Source of the DNA: Leucobacter chromiisoli
GTDB taxonomy: Bacteria; Actinomycetota; Actinomycetes; Actinomycetales; Microbacteriaceae
Reading direction: 5' to 3'
Assembly (NCBI RefSeq): GCF_016522505.1
Contig: NZ_JAEHOH010000006.1
Coordinates: 124,001 to 188,000 of the forward strand
Length of the DNA: 64,000 nucleotides
Of this stretch, positions 54,276 through 63,147 are shown piece by piece. The notes under the pieces were generated by a model. The model was given only the letters and a program-made list of their open reading frames with translations. It ran no database searches and was not told the origin of the DNA. Position 1 is the first letter of the stretch, and each line of letters begins with the position of its first letter. The position numbers and the translations under genes are program-made.

Positions 54276-54842
54276 TCAGATCACGTAGAAGTCCGCGGCG
54301 TCCGGCGTCTCGGCGGGGGCCCCGCGCCGCGGTCGCGCGTGGGCCGGGATCCCGGTCAGCGTCGTCCAGGGCGGAGCGGAACGCACGACGACGGCGTTCG
54401 ACCCCACGGCGCAGTCGTGGCCGAGCTCGATGTCGCCGAGCAGCTTCGCGCCGGCGCCGATCACGACGCGATCGCCGACGGTCGGGTGGCGCTTGCCGCT
54501 CGAGTGGCCCGTGCCACCGAGGGTCACGCCGTGGTAGATGAGCACGTCGTCGCCGACCACGGCGGTCTCGCCGATCACGACGCCCATGCCGTGGTCGATG
54601 AAGACGCGCCGGCCGAGCGTCGCCCCGGGGTGGATCTCGATGCCCGTGAAGAACCGGATGAGCTGCGAGATGGCGCGCGGCACGAATCGCCGGCCCCTCC
54701 GCCACAGCGCGTGCGACGCCCGATGCCACCAGACGGCGTGCAGCCCCGAGTACACCAGGAAGATCTCGATCGGGCCGCGCGCCGCGGGGTCGTGGGTCCG
54801 GGCGGCGGTGATGTCCTCGCGGATGCGGGCGAAGATGCTCAA
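54276..54842 (-). CDS. cysE: Serine O-acetyltransferase
   Basis: CysE acetylates serine, the first step of cysteine synthesis. The start is TTG 54842, with AAAGGA 7 nt upstream, giving 188 residues, the short actinobacterial/plant-like form. The left-handed beta-helix has IEIHPGATLGRRVFIDHGMGVVIGETA (catalytic His and Asp), YHGVTLGGTG and HPTVGDRVVIGAGAKLLGDIELG. It lies downstream of cysK on the same strand, separated by 155 nt that hold a strong hairpin. The two products normally form the cysteine synthase complex. Confidence 0.94.
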   Translation of the reverse strand: MSIFARIREDITAARTHDPAARGPIEIFLVYSGLHAVWWHRASHALWRRGRRFVPRAISQLIRFFTGIEIHPGATLGRRVFIDHGMGVVIGETAVVGDDVLIYHGVTLGGTGHSSGKRHPTVGDRVVIGAGAKLLGDIELGHDCAVGSNAVVVRSAPPWTTLTGIPAHARPRRGAPAETPDAADFYVI

Positions 54843-54939
54843 CGGTCGTCCTTTCTGGGATCCGGTGGGGCGGGCGGGGCCGGTGCGGCCGGTGGGTCCC
54901 GCGGGCGGGCCCGGCGCGTCCCGACGGCTGATGCGACAG

Positions 54940-54978
54940 CGCGGGGTCGATGCAGAACGTTCCTGCGTCGACCCCGCG
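54940..54978 (-). terminator. Hairpin between cysK and cysE
   Basis: Perfect 11-bp arms CGCGGGGTCGA (54940-54950) and TCGACCCCGCG (54968-54978), plus an inner GCAG/CTGC stem. It could lower read-through from cysK into cysE. No T-tract on the minus strand. Confidence 0.65.
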
Positions 54979-54997
54979 AGCTGTGCGATCGGATGGA

Positions 54998-55933
54998 TCA
55001 GACGTCGAGATCCTCGAAGAGCACGGTGGAGAAGTAGCGCTCGCCGAAGTCGGGCACCACGACCACGATCTTCTTGCCGGCGTTCTCGGGCCGCTTCGCC
55101 ACTTCGGTCGCGGCCCACACGGCTGCGCCGCCAGAGATGCCCGCGAGGATGCCCTCGTCGGTGCCGAGCGCGCGAGCCTTCGCGATCGCGTCGGGCAGAG
55201 CGACGTCGACGACCTCGTCGTAGATCTCGCGATCGAGGATCGAGGGCACGAAGTTCGCCCCGAGGCCCTGGATCTTGTGGGGGCCGGCCTTGCCCTCGGT
55301 GAGGAGCGGCGAGTCGACGGGTTCGACGGCGACGATCCTGACGTCGGGGTTCTGCTCCTTGAGGTAGCCGCCCGCGCCAGTGATGGTGCCGCCGGTGCCG
55401 ATGCCCGCGACGAGGATGTCGATCTGACCGTCGGTGTCGTTCCAGATCTCGGGGCCGGTGGTGGCGCGGTGCACGGCGACGTTGGCGGGGTTGTCGAACT
55501 GGCGCGCGAGCACGGCGCCCTCGGTGTCGGCCGCGATCTCCTCGGCCTTCGCGACGGCGCCCTTCATGCCGAGGGGGCCCTCGGTGAGCACGATCTCGGC
55601 TCCGTAGGCCTTGAGCAGCTTGCGGCGCTCGATGCTCATGGTCTCGGGCATCGTCAGGATCACGCGGTAGCCGCGCGCCGCGCCCACGAAGGCGAGCGCG
55701 ATGCCGGTGTTGCCGCTCGTGCCCTCGACGATGGTGCCGCCCGGCTTCAGCTCGCCCGACTGCTCGGCAGCGTCGATGATGGCGATGCCGATGCGGTCCT
55801 TGACGCTGCCCGCGGGGTTGTAGAACTCGAGCTTGGCGAGGACCTCGGCCTCCGCGCCCTCGGTCACCCGGTTCAGGCGAACCAGGGGCGTGTTGCCGAA
55901 TGCCTCGGTGATGTTGTCGTAGGTCCGTGCCAT
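54998..55933 (-). CDS. cysK: Cysteine synthase (O-acetylserine sulfhydrylase)
   Basis: CysK makes cysteine from O-acetylserine and sulfide using PLP. The 311-residue product has the PLP lysine Lys45 in [11 protein letters not shown], the substrate loop [33 protein letters not shown] for phosphate binding, and [12 protein letters not shown], with [11 protein letters not shown] later. ATG 55933 has GGGAG upstream. The upstream region is AT-richer than its surroundings and probably holds a regulated promoter. Confidence 0.97.
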   Translation of the reverse strand: MARTYDNITEAFGNTPLVRLNRVTEGAEAEVLAKLEFYNPAGSVKDRIGIAIIDAAEQSGELKPGGTIVEGTSGNTGIALAFVGAARGYRVILTMPETMSIERRKLLKAYGAEIVLTEGPLGMKGAVAKAEEIAADTEGAVLARQFDNPANVAVHRATTGPEIWNDTDGQIDILVAGIGTGGTITGAGGYLKEQNPDVRIVAVEPVDSPLLTEGKAGPHKIQGLGANFVPSILDREIYDEVVDVALPDAIAKARALGTDEGILAGISGGAAVWAATEVAKRPENAGKKIVVVVPDFGERYFSTVLFEDLDV

Positions 55934-56171
55934 GCGGGCTCTCCCTCTCGTGGTCTCGTGCGCATTCGGCCGCGTGCCGCTGCTCGTTGTCGCCGGCCGC
56001 TTCTCGCGGTCGCGGGTGGGGATCGCGGTCGTCCGCGATCCACCCAAACTATAGCGTGAAGTTATCTCAACACGCGCCCCACGTTATGTATTGTGTCGTC
56101 CTGTTGCGGGGTCTCGCCGCTCGTCCGCGGTGCGGAGGCGCGGCCCAGCGCGGATGTGGAAGAGTGGGGGA
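55934..56171. promoter_or_regulatory. Divergent cysK/prmC control region
   Basis: The 238-nt gap holds an AT-rich patch (about 56045-56095), rare in this window. On the minus strand TATAGT (56048-56053) is a good -10 hexamer for cysK. GTTAT occurs twice (56061 and 56083), 22 bp apart, about two helix turns, so a sulfur or redox regulator could bind. No gene is seen here. Confidence 0.45.
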
Positions 56172-57065
56172 GTGGACGATCGAGGTGAGGGCGGAGCCCG
56201 CGGCGCCCGGCCGGTCGGCGAACTGCTGGGCGAGGTCCGCGGCATGCTCGAGTCGGCGGGCGTCGAGAACGCGCACGCGGACGCGGAGCTGATCCTGGCG
56301 CACGTCATCGGGGAGACCCGGGGGCGCGTGCAGGCGCTATCCGTGATGGGGGCGACGGTGCTGGACGAGACCGTCGAAGCCGTCCGGGAGATGGCCGAGG
56401 AGCGGGCGAGGCGCGTTCCGCTGCAGCACCTCACGGGGCGCGCCCCCTTCCGCGGCATCGAGCTCTCGGTCGGGCCGGGGGTGTTCGTGCCGCGGCCCGA
56501 GACCGAGGTGGTCGCGCAGTTCGCCGTCGACGCGCTGCTGGCGGTCCCGGATCCCGAGCCCATCGCGGTCGACCTGTGCACGGGCAGCGGCGCCATCGCG
56601 CTCGCCCTCGCGAGCGAGGTGCCCACGGCGCGCGTCTGGGCGGTCGAGAAGAGCCGGGAGGCGCACGCCTGGGCGCAGCGGAACGTCGCGCGCCTCGGCG
56701 AGGGCAGGGTCGAGCTGCTGCTCGGCGACCTCGCCGAGGTCGATCTGGGGGCTCTGCGGGGGCGCGTGCACGTGCTCGTCTCGAACCCCCCGTACGTGCC
56801 CGACGCGATGGTGCCGCGCGACCCCGAGGTGCGCGATCACGATCCCGGGGCGGCACTGTACGGCGGGCCGGACGGCCTCGACGTCGTGCGGGCGATCAGC
56901 CGGCTCGCCCGCGACCTGGTGCTGCCCGGCGGTGCGCTCGTGCTCGAGCACGCCGAGGGTCAGGGGCGCGCGATCCGGGAGCTGCTCGCCGCCGACGGCT
57001 GGCTGGCGACCGCGACCCACGCCGACCTCACGGGGCGGGATCGCGCCACGACCGCCCTGCGCTGA
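56172..57065 (+). CDS. prmC: Release factor glutamine methyltransferase
   Basis: PrmC methylates the Gln of the GGQ motif in release factors. The 297-residue protein has an N-terminal helical domain, PLQHLTGRAPFRGIELSVGPGVFVPRPETE, the SAM motif VDLCTGSGAIALAL and the glutamine-binding VSNPPYVPDAM. GTG 56172 is the chosen start. AAGAGT lies 6 nt before it; ATG 56154 is an in-frame alternative. It is separated from prfA by the MFS-cysE-cysK block, although the pair is usually adjacent. Confidence 0.95.
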   Translation: MDDRGEGGARGARPVGELLGEVRGMLESAGVENAHADAELILAHVIGETRGRVQALSVMGATVLDETVEAVREMAEERARRVPLQHLTGRAPFRGIELSVGPGVFVPRPETEVVAQFAVDALLAVPDPEPIAVDLCTGSGAIALALASEVPTARVWAVEKSREAHAWAQRNVARLGEGRVELLLGDLAEVDLGALRGRVHVLVSNPPYVPDAMVPRDPEVRDHDPGAALYGGPDGLDVVRAISRLARDLVLPGGALVLEHAEGQGRAIRELLAADGWLATATHADLTGRDRATTALR

Positions 57066-57128
57066 GCGGGGAGAATCGCACCGCGATCCCCGTCCGTTCC
57101 CGCCCTCGCCCGAACCCGGCGTCACCTG

Positions 57129-57183
57129 AGGTGGGCAGAAAAGCACCCGGAATCGGTGTTCGGAGAGCATGTTCTGCCCACCT
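57129..57183. repeat. Palindromic intergenic repeat, copy 1
   Basis: Arms AGGTGGGCAGAA (57129-57140) and TTCTGCCCACCT (57172-57183) pair perfectly. The 31-nt loop starts AAGCACC and has an inner CACC/GGTG. A near-identical element lies at 61897-61950. The shared sequence covers loop as well as arms, so this is a repeated element and not a chance hairpin. Confidence 0.85.
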
Positions 57184-57192
57184 GTGGTGGGG

Positions 57193-57221
57193 TTGCGACG
57201 TACCGGTCGAGGAGTTACTCT
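57193..57221 (+). promoter_or_regulatory. Sigma-70-like promoter of the padR operon
   Basis: TTGCGA (57193-57198) and TACTCT (57216-57221) are 17 bp apart, the best -35/-10 pair in the window. The -10 lies inside the first of two operator-like dyads. Confidence 0.65.
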
Positions 57222-57241
57222 GTAATCAGTTACCGGGTAAC
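57214..57241. promoter_or_regulatory. Tandem 13-bp operators, probable PadR autoregulation site
   Basis: GTTAC-TCT-GTAAT (57214-57226) and GTTAC-CGG-GTAAC (57229-57241) are two dyads with the same arms, 15 bp centre to centre, covering the -10 and the likely transcription start. Repression by the PadR protein encoded 59 bp downstream is the natural reading. Confidence 0.65.
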
Positions 57242-57299
57242 CCCGTCGAAACGCCGCCGTCTGCGGCGGGGCGAACGGGGCCCGCCGAGGGAGGCAACG

Positions 57300-57965
57300 A
57301 TGTCCGTCAAACACGCCATGCTCGCGCTGCTCGCAGCGCAGCCGTCGTCCACCTATCAGCTGCGGAAGCGCTTCGACGCCTCGACGGGCGAGAGCTGGCC
57401 GCTCAACATCGGGCAGGTCTCCTCGACGCTGCAGCGCCTCGAGCGCGACGGCCTCGTCGTGCGCGGCGGCGAGGCGGCGGGTGCCCCGGCTGCCGCGTCC
57501 GCGGGGGACGAGGCCGGGGGCCAGCCGTGGCGGCTCACCGAGGCCGGCGTCGGCGAGCTCGCCGAGTGGTGGGCGAGGCCCGTGGCCTCGGCGCAGCGCG
57601 GCAGGGACGAGCTGGTCGTCAAGTTCGCGCTCGCCGTCGTGACGCCCGGGGTCGACATCGCCCGGCTCGTACAGACGCAGCGAGCCGCGACGCAGCGCGC
57701 GATGCACGACCTCACGCGGGTGCGGCGCGACGTCGAGCCCGACGGTCTCGTCGCGCGGCTGATCCTCGACCACCACCTCTTCGCGGCGGAGGCGGAGCTG
57801 CGCTGGCTCGACGACGTCGAGGCCTCGCTCGCCCGCGCGCATCGAGCCGCTGCGACGGGCTCGGCGAGCGGGATCGCCGACGACGGAGGCGCGGGGGCGG
57901 AAGATGCCCGCGGGATCGTCTCCGATGCGCGCGCCGGAACCGCCTCGAAGGCGAGCGGGCGATGA
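57300..57965 (+). CDS. PadR-family transcriptional regulator
   Basis: The 221-residue protein starts at ATG 57300 after GGGAGG. The N-terminal PadR winged helix is SVKHAMLALLAAQPSSTYQLRKRF with INIGQVSSTLQRLERDGLV-type wing residues (here LNIGQVSSTLQRLERDGLV), interrupted by an Ala/Gly insert (about 58-75). A C-terminal dimerisation helix region (Vir_C-like, VRRDVEPDGLVARLILDHHLF) and a low-complexity tail follow. It is the first gene of an operon with the ABC exporter (ATGA overlap). PadR proteins often sense drugs and control such exporters. Confidence 0.9.
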   Translation: MSVKHAMLALLAAQPSSTYQLRKRFDASTGESWPLNIGQVSSTLQRLERDGLVVRGGEAAGAPAAASAGDEAGGQPWRLTEAGVGELAEWWARPVASAQRGRDELVVKFALAVVTPGVDIARLVQTQRAATQRAMHDLTRVRRDVEPDGLVARLILDHHLFAAEAELRWLDDVEASLARAHRAAATGSASGIADDGGAGAEDARGIVSDARAGTASKASGR

Positions 57966-58729
57966 CGGGCGGGGCGGCTCCGATCACCGGGAGGCGACCC
58001 GGCGGCCCGGTCCTCGAACTGCGGGCGGCCGGCCGCGTGCACGGCGAGGGGCCGAGGCGGGTGCGGGCGCTCGCCGCCGTCGACCTCGCGGTCGCGAGCG
58101 GAGAGTTCGTCGCGGTCATGGGGCCCTCGGGGTCGGGCAAGTCGACGCTCCTGCACCTCGCCGGCGGGCTCGATGCCCCGAGCGAGGGCGAGGTGCTGGT
58201 GGAGGGCGCGCCGCTCGCCTCGATGCGCCCGTCCACGCTCGCCGCGCTGCGCCGCCGCAGCGTCGGGTACGTGTTCCAGGAGTTCAACCTCCTGCCCGGG
58301 CTGACCGCCGCCGAGAACGTGGCCTTCCCGCTCGAACTCGACGGCTGGGGGCTCCGGCAGGCGGGCGCCGCGGCGCGCTCCGTGCTCGCCGAGTGCGGCA
58401 TCGCCGACCTCGCGGACCGGCGCCCCGAGGACATGTCGGGCGGCCAGGCGCAGCGCGTCGCGATCGCCAGGGCCCTCGTCGGCCCGCGCCGCCTGCTCCT
58501 CGCCGACGAGCCGACGGGCGCGCTGGACTCGAAGACAGGCTCCACGATCCTCGAGCTGCTGCGCGACCGCGCGGACCGCGGCGCGGCCGTGGTGATGGTC
58601 ACGCACGAGGCCAGGTTCGCCGCCTGGGCGGATCGCACGGTCTACCTGCGCGACGGCAGGATCGCGGGATCCACCGGGCCCTCCGACCCGGCGGCGCTGC
58701 TCGGAACCGTCGACGCGGGAGCGCCGTGA
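57962..58729 (+). CDS. ABC transporter ATPase (MacB/LolD type)
   Basis: A 255-residue single ATPase: Walker A GPSGSGKSTLLHLAGGLD, Q-loop YVFQEFNLLPGLTAAENV, signature MSGGQAQRVAIARAL, Walker B LLLADEPTGALDS and H-loop VTHEARFA. This is the LolD/MacB/FtsE-like group that partners FtsX-type permeases. It overlaps padR by 4 nt. Its stop overlaps the GTG of the permease gene (GTGA). Confidence 0.93.
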   Translation: MTGGAAPITGRRPGGPVLELRAAGRVHGEGPRRVRALAAVDLAVASGEFVAVMGPSGSGKSTLLHLAGGLDAPSEGEVLVEGAPLASMRPSTLAALRRRSVGYVFQEFNLLPGLTAAENVAFPLELDGWGLRQAGAAARSVLAECGIADLADRRPEDMSGGQAQRVAIARALVGPRRLLLADEPTGALDSKTGSTILELLRDRADRGAAVVMVTHEARFAAWADRTVYLRDGRIAGSTGPSDPAALLGTVDAGAP

Positions 58730-61700
58730 GCGGCCGGCCCCTCCGGGCGCCGCGGCGCCCCGGGGGGAGCGCTCGCCTCGTGGCGGCCGGCGCTGCGGCT
58801 CGCCCGCCGCGACGCCCGGCGCCACCTCGCGCGCACGATCCTCGCGAGCCTGCTCATCGCGCTGCCGATCACCGCGGTCGTCGCCGTGGTCGCGTTCCAG
58901 GCGAGCGGCACGCCCAGCAGCGAGCGCGTGCTCGAGGGCATCCCCGAGGGGGCGCAGGCGGAGATCACGGCCGCCGCGATGCCTCGCGAGGCCCCGCCGC
59001 TGCCGCAGTTGCCCGAGGGGGTGCCGTGGCCGCTCATGGACGATTCCGAGACCCTGCCCGCGGGCCCCGACGAGATCGCGGGCGTGCTCGCCCCCGGCAC
59101 CGAGCTGTTCGAGCACTGGCGGTCGCCGCAGCTCTTCGTCTCGACCGAGCTCGGACTCGAGCCCGGCGAGCAGCGGGCGGCGGCGGAGCAGGAGTCGCAG
59201 CTCGCGGGGGCCGACCTGTCGCGGCTGAGCACCGCGCAGCTGACCGAGGCCGAGCCCGAGGCGCTGCCGCTGCTCGCCCCGGCCGTCGCCGAGGGGAGGC
59301 TGCCCGAGAGCCCGGACGAGCTGCTGCTCAGCCGCGCACTCGCCGATCGTGTCGGTGCCGGCATCGGCGACCCGGTCGGCCTCCTGGCGCCGCCCGACCA
59401 CGGGATGCGCAGCAGCGAGGGCAACACGATGGCGGCGATGCAGGACTCGCAGCGGGGATACGAGGTCGTCGGCGTCGCGGATGCCCCGGGAGAGACCGCC
59501 TGGGCGAGCGCCGGCTGGCTGCAGGGCCTCGTCGCCGAGCATCCGGAGGGGATCAAGCGGCACTGGCTCGCGGTTGGCGAGTCGCCCGTCACCTGGGAGC
59601 AGGCGAAGCAGCTGAACACGCTGCAGGCCTTCGCCGTCTCGCAGCACGTGCTCACCCACTACCCGAGCTCCGACGAGCTCTACCCGACGCCCTTCGATCC
59701 GCTGGCCCACATCGAGGCGGTGCTCGGCCTGGTCGCCGCCTCGGCGATCGGGGCGCTGCTCGTGCTCTTCCTCGTGACTCCCGCCTTCACGGTCGCGGCC
59801 GAGCAGCAGCGCCGCTCGCTCGGGCTCGCCGCCGCCGCGGGGGCCGCGCCCCGGGATCTGCACCGCACGATCCTCGCGCAGGGCGTGGTGCTCGGCGCGA
59901 CGGGCGGAGTCGTGGGCGCGCTGCTCGGCGTCGGCGCCTCCATCGGCTTCGTCGCCTGGCTGGAGTCGCTCGTCCGCGGCAGCGGCGCGAGCGATCCCGA
60001 GTACACGGTGGCGGGCATGCTCGCGCACTACCCGTGGTGGATGCTGCCGCTCGGCGCGCTCATCGCACTCGGCCTCGGCGCTCTCGCCGCGCTGCCTCCC
60101 GCCGTGCGCGCGGGGCGGCTCGCGCCGGTCGACGCGCTGCGGGATCGCCGCCCGGCGCCGAAGGCGCTCGGCCGGGGGCGCAGGCTGTTCGCCGCGCTCG
60201 GCGGCCCGGCGCTGCTGCTGACGGCGGTGGCGATCGCCTTCGCCGCGTTCCGGCTGCCGCTCGGCGAGCTCCCCGACGATCCGATGGCGGGCGGCGGGCC
60301 CTACGCCGAGCCCTCGGGAGCCGGCGCGCTCGGCGCACTCGTGCTGCTCGCCACGGCGCTCGCGGCGGCGGGGATCGTGTGCTGCGTGCGCGTGCTCGTC
60401 GCCTGGCTGGGGCGGCGGGGGCGGCGCGCCCGCCCGGCGCTCCGGCTCGCGCTGCGCGACGCGGCGGATCACCCGTCGCGCACGGTGCCGGCGACGCTCG
60501 GCGTGCTGTTCGCGGTGGCGACCGCGAGCAGCCTGCTCGTGATGACCGCGTCGGGGGCGGCGGACTTCCGCGATCGGGGCGCGGGCGGCATCGCCTGGGA
60601 CGGAACGTTCACCGCCGAGTCCACGGTGCCCGTGAGCGATGCCTTCGACCGCGCGCTCGCGGAGGCCACGATCGCCGGAGCCGCCGAGCGCTTCCCGCGG
60701 ATCGAGGGCAGCCTGCCGATCACCGGGGTCGCGGCGGACGCGGGCGTCGAACTGCAACCGCTGCAGCCGGAGCATCGCGCCTGCGCCGAGGGCGAGTTCC
60801 CCGATACCGCCTCGGCGCTGCACCCCGAGAAGGATCCCGGCGCGCCGCCCGCGCTGCGGTGCGTGTCCGATCGCTCGGGCGCCGTCTTCAACGCGGGCTA
60901 TCGCTTCGGCGCCTTCGCCAACGTCTGGAACATGCGGCTCCTGGACGGCGATGCGCTGCGCGCCATGCGGCTGCCCGGTGTCGCAGCGGAGGATGCCGAG
61001 CGCGCCGCGGCGGTGATCGACGCCGGAGGCATCGTGGTGAGCGACGCGACGCTCATCGACGACGACGGCACCGTGCGCGTCGCGGTGGCCCCCACGGGCG
61101 GCGCTCCGGCGGTGCCGCCGAGCGGGGAGGGCGCGCAGCGCGTCGAGCGGCTGCCCGCGGCCTTCCTCACCGGCATGGGCATGCCCCACGTGATGAGCGA
61201 GGAGACCGCGCGCGGTCTCGGCGTCGACGACTTCGCCTTCGTCGCGGGCATCGCCGTCACCTCCGAGCCGCTGAGCGCCGCCGAGCTGCGCGAGATCAGG
61301 GGCGACGAGCGCTTCGAGTCGCTCGTGTTCGTCGCGACGCCGGACGCCCGCAGCCCGTTCGCGGTGGACGGCGAACCCGCGAGCCTGTTCATGGCGCTGG
61401 CACCGATCCTGTTCCTCGGGCTCGTGGCGGTGTGCGCCGCGATCGTGTCGGTGCTGCTCTCGGCGACCCAGGTCAGGCGCGACGCGGCGACCATGCACGC
61501 CGTGGGCTCGGGCCGCGGCTTCCTGCTCGGCTTCGGCCTGGCGCGCGCCTGGGTGATCCTCGCCATCGGCGTGCCCGCCGGGATCGCCGCGGGGCTGGGC
61601 TTCAGCGCCTACCGGGTCGCCTGGAACCGGCACCTCGAGGTGAGCGGCGCCTGGCTGCAGACGATACCCGTGTGGGAGTGGCAGCTCGGGATCGCGGTGA

Positions 61701-61777
61701 GCGTCGCGGCCACCGCGCTCGCCGCCGCGGCGATCATCGCCAGGCCGAGGGGCCTCGTTCGTCGCGCCCTCGACTGA
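58726..61777 (+). CDS. FtsX-like ABC transporter permease, frameshifted near its 5' end
   Basis: From about 58781 the frame codes a 998-residue permease: WRPALRLARRDARRHLARTIL, helix 1 ASLLIALPITAVVAVVAF, an outer domain to about 290, an FtsX core (about 315-450), a second outer domain and a C-terminal FtsX core (about 870-980). No start codon exists in this frame upstream, since the ATPase stop is the first codon met. GTG 58726 is the expected start but is in another frame. Removing one G from the G6 run at 58762-58767 would join them (PRRPGGALASWRPAL). The gene may be broken, phase-variable or misread. If not, GTG 58886 gives a shortened protein. Confidence 0.8.
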
Positions 61778-61896
61778 CGGTGCGCCGGGCGGCCTCCGCC
61801 ACGCCCCGATCCGCCACGCCACGCTCCGCCGCCGCCCGGTCCCGCCCTCACCCGCCCGCCCTCACCCGCCCGCCCTCGCCCGCCCGCCCTCACCCG

Positions 61897-61950
61897 AGGT
61901 GGGCAGAAAAGCACCGGAATTCGGTGTTCGGAGCGCATGTTCTGCCCACC
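61897..61950. repeat. Palindromic intergenic repeat, copy 2
   Basis: Arms GGTGGGCAGAA (61898-61908) and TTCTGCCCACC (61940-61950) match copy 1 at 57129, as does most of the loop, with small changes including one deleted C. It lies between the permease and tsaC genes, just after a run of CCCGCCCT repeats (about 61848-61894). Confidence 0.85.
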
Positions 61951-61978
61951 CTGCGGCCGTCCGCACGGACGCCAGGAG

Positions 61979-61984
61979 TACAGT
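61979..61984 (+). promoter_or_regulatory. -10 hexamer TACAGT of tsaC
   Basis: TACAGT is followed by 8 nt and ATG 61993; leaderless spacing. Confidence 0.5.
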
Positions 61985-61992
61985 GGGTGGTT

Positions 61993-63147
61993 ATGGCCGA
62001 GGTGTACGACTGCTCTGACAGTTCCCAACTGCTGACCGGAACCCGCGTCGCCCGACAGGCGCTGAGCCGCGGCGATCTCGTCGTGCTCCCGACCGACACC
62101 GTGTACGGGGTCGCAGCCGATGCGTTCACGCCCGCCGCGGTGAAGCGCCTGCTCGACGCCAAGGGGCGCGGCCGCCAGTCACCGCCGCCCGTCCTCATCC
62201 CCAACACCGGCACGCTCTCCGCGCTCGCCGCCGAGGTTCCGCCGGCCGTGCACACGCTCGCCGCCGCCTTCTGGCCCGGCGCCCTCACGGTCGTGCTCAA
62301 GGCGAATCCGTCGCTCAGCTGGGATCTCGGCGACACCGGAGGCACCGTGGCGCTCAGGATCCCGAACCACCCGCTGACCCAGGAGCTGCTGCAGGAGACG
62401 GGACCGCTCGCCGTCTCCTCCGCGAACAAGACCGGCGAGCCGGCCGCCACCACCGCGACCGGTGCGCAGGAGATGCTCGGCGACTCGGTCGCCGTCTATC
62501 TCGAGGTCGGGCCGGTGGCGGGCGACGGCACCGCCTCGACCATCGTCGACGCGACGCGGCTCGACTCCGAGGGCGGCGGCGTGCTCCGCATCCTGCGCGA
62601 CGGCGGCGTCTCCCGCGAGGCCATCGCAGCGCTGCTGCCCGGGGTGACAATCACGGACCTCGAGACGGATCCCATCGTCGACGAGCGGACGGCGTCCGCC
62701 GAAGCGGCCGGGGCCGAAGGCGCGGAGGAGGCCGGGACGGAGACCGGAGCCGGAGATCCGGGTGAAGCCGGGGGTGCTGGCGAAGCCGGGGGTGCTGGCG
62801 AAGCCGGGGCCGGAACCGGAGGGCCGGAGGAGTCGGTGACGGGGGCCGGAGGCTCGGGCGAAGCCGCGACGGGGGCCGAGGCGGCGGTCCGAGGGCTCTC
62901 CGAAGAGTCCGCCCCCGCCCCCGCTGAGCCCGTCGAATCCCTCGAGCCCGCGGCCGCTCCCGCGCGGCGGAGGCCGGTGGGTCTCATCGACCCGGCCGAG
63001 CTGGACACCCCAGTCGACCTGAGCGAGCCGGTCGACGCCCCAACGCCCGGGGCGCCCGCCGCTGAGACCGATCCCGCCGGTCCCGCCGATCCCGCCGCGC
63101 AGGCCGATCCCGCGCCCCCGACCGCCCAGGGCTCCGCCGAGGCCTGA
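61993..63147 (+). CDS. tsaC: Threonylcarbamoyl-AMP synthase (TsaC/Sua5 type) with long C-terminal tail
   Basis: The enzyme makes threonylcarbamoyl-AMP for the t6A37 tRNA modification. Residues 1-215 are the YrdC fold: LPTDTVYGVAADAF, LLDAKGRGRQSPPPVLI, FWPGALTVVLKA, TVALRIPNHPL, LAVSSANKTGEPAATT and STIVDATR. The remaining about 165 residues are low-complexity (Gly, Ala, Glu, Pro; repeats of GEAGGA) and do not resemble the Sua5 C-terminal domain. The tail is in frame and codon use does not change, so it is probably translated. Its stop overlaps the next gene's ATG by one base. Confidence 0.92.
   Translation: MAEVYDCSDSSQLLTGTRVARQALSRGDLVVLPTDTVYGVAADAFTPAAVKRLLDAKGRGRQSPPPVLIPNTGTLSALAAEVPPAVHTLAAAFWPGALTVVLKANPSLSWDLGDTGGTVALRIPNHPLTQELLQETGPLAVSSANKTGEPAATTATGAQEMLGDSVAVYLEVGPVAGDGTASTIVDATRLDSEGGGVLRILRDGGVSREAIAALLPGVTITDLETDPIVDERTASAEAAGAEGAEEAGTETGAGDPGEAGGAGEAGGAGEAGAGTGGPEESVTGAGGSGEAATGAEAAVRGLSEESAPAPAEPVESLEPAAAPARRRPVGLIDPAELDTPVDLSEPVDAPTPGAPAAETDPAGPADPAAQADPAPPTAQGSAEA

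Noticed and set aside
57356-61822. A 1488-codon open frame on the minus strand opposite padR and the ABC exporter
   Set aside because: Antisense of clear PadR, ATPase and FtsX motifs; its composition is that of a shadow frame.
58726-63147. A continuous plus-strand frame that seems to fuse the permease start with tsaC
   Set aside because: Only the first few codons and the tsaC part are real. Between them the frame is out of register with the conserved permease sequence.
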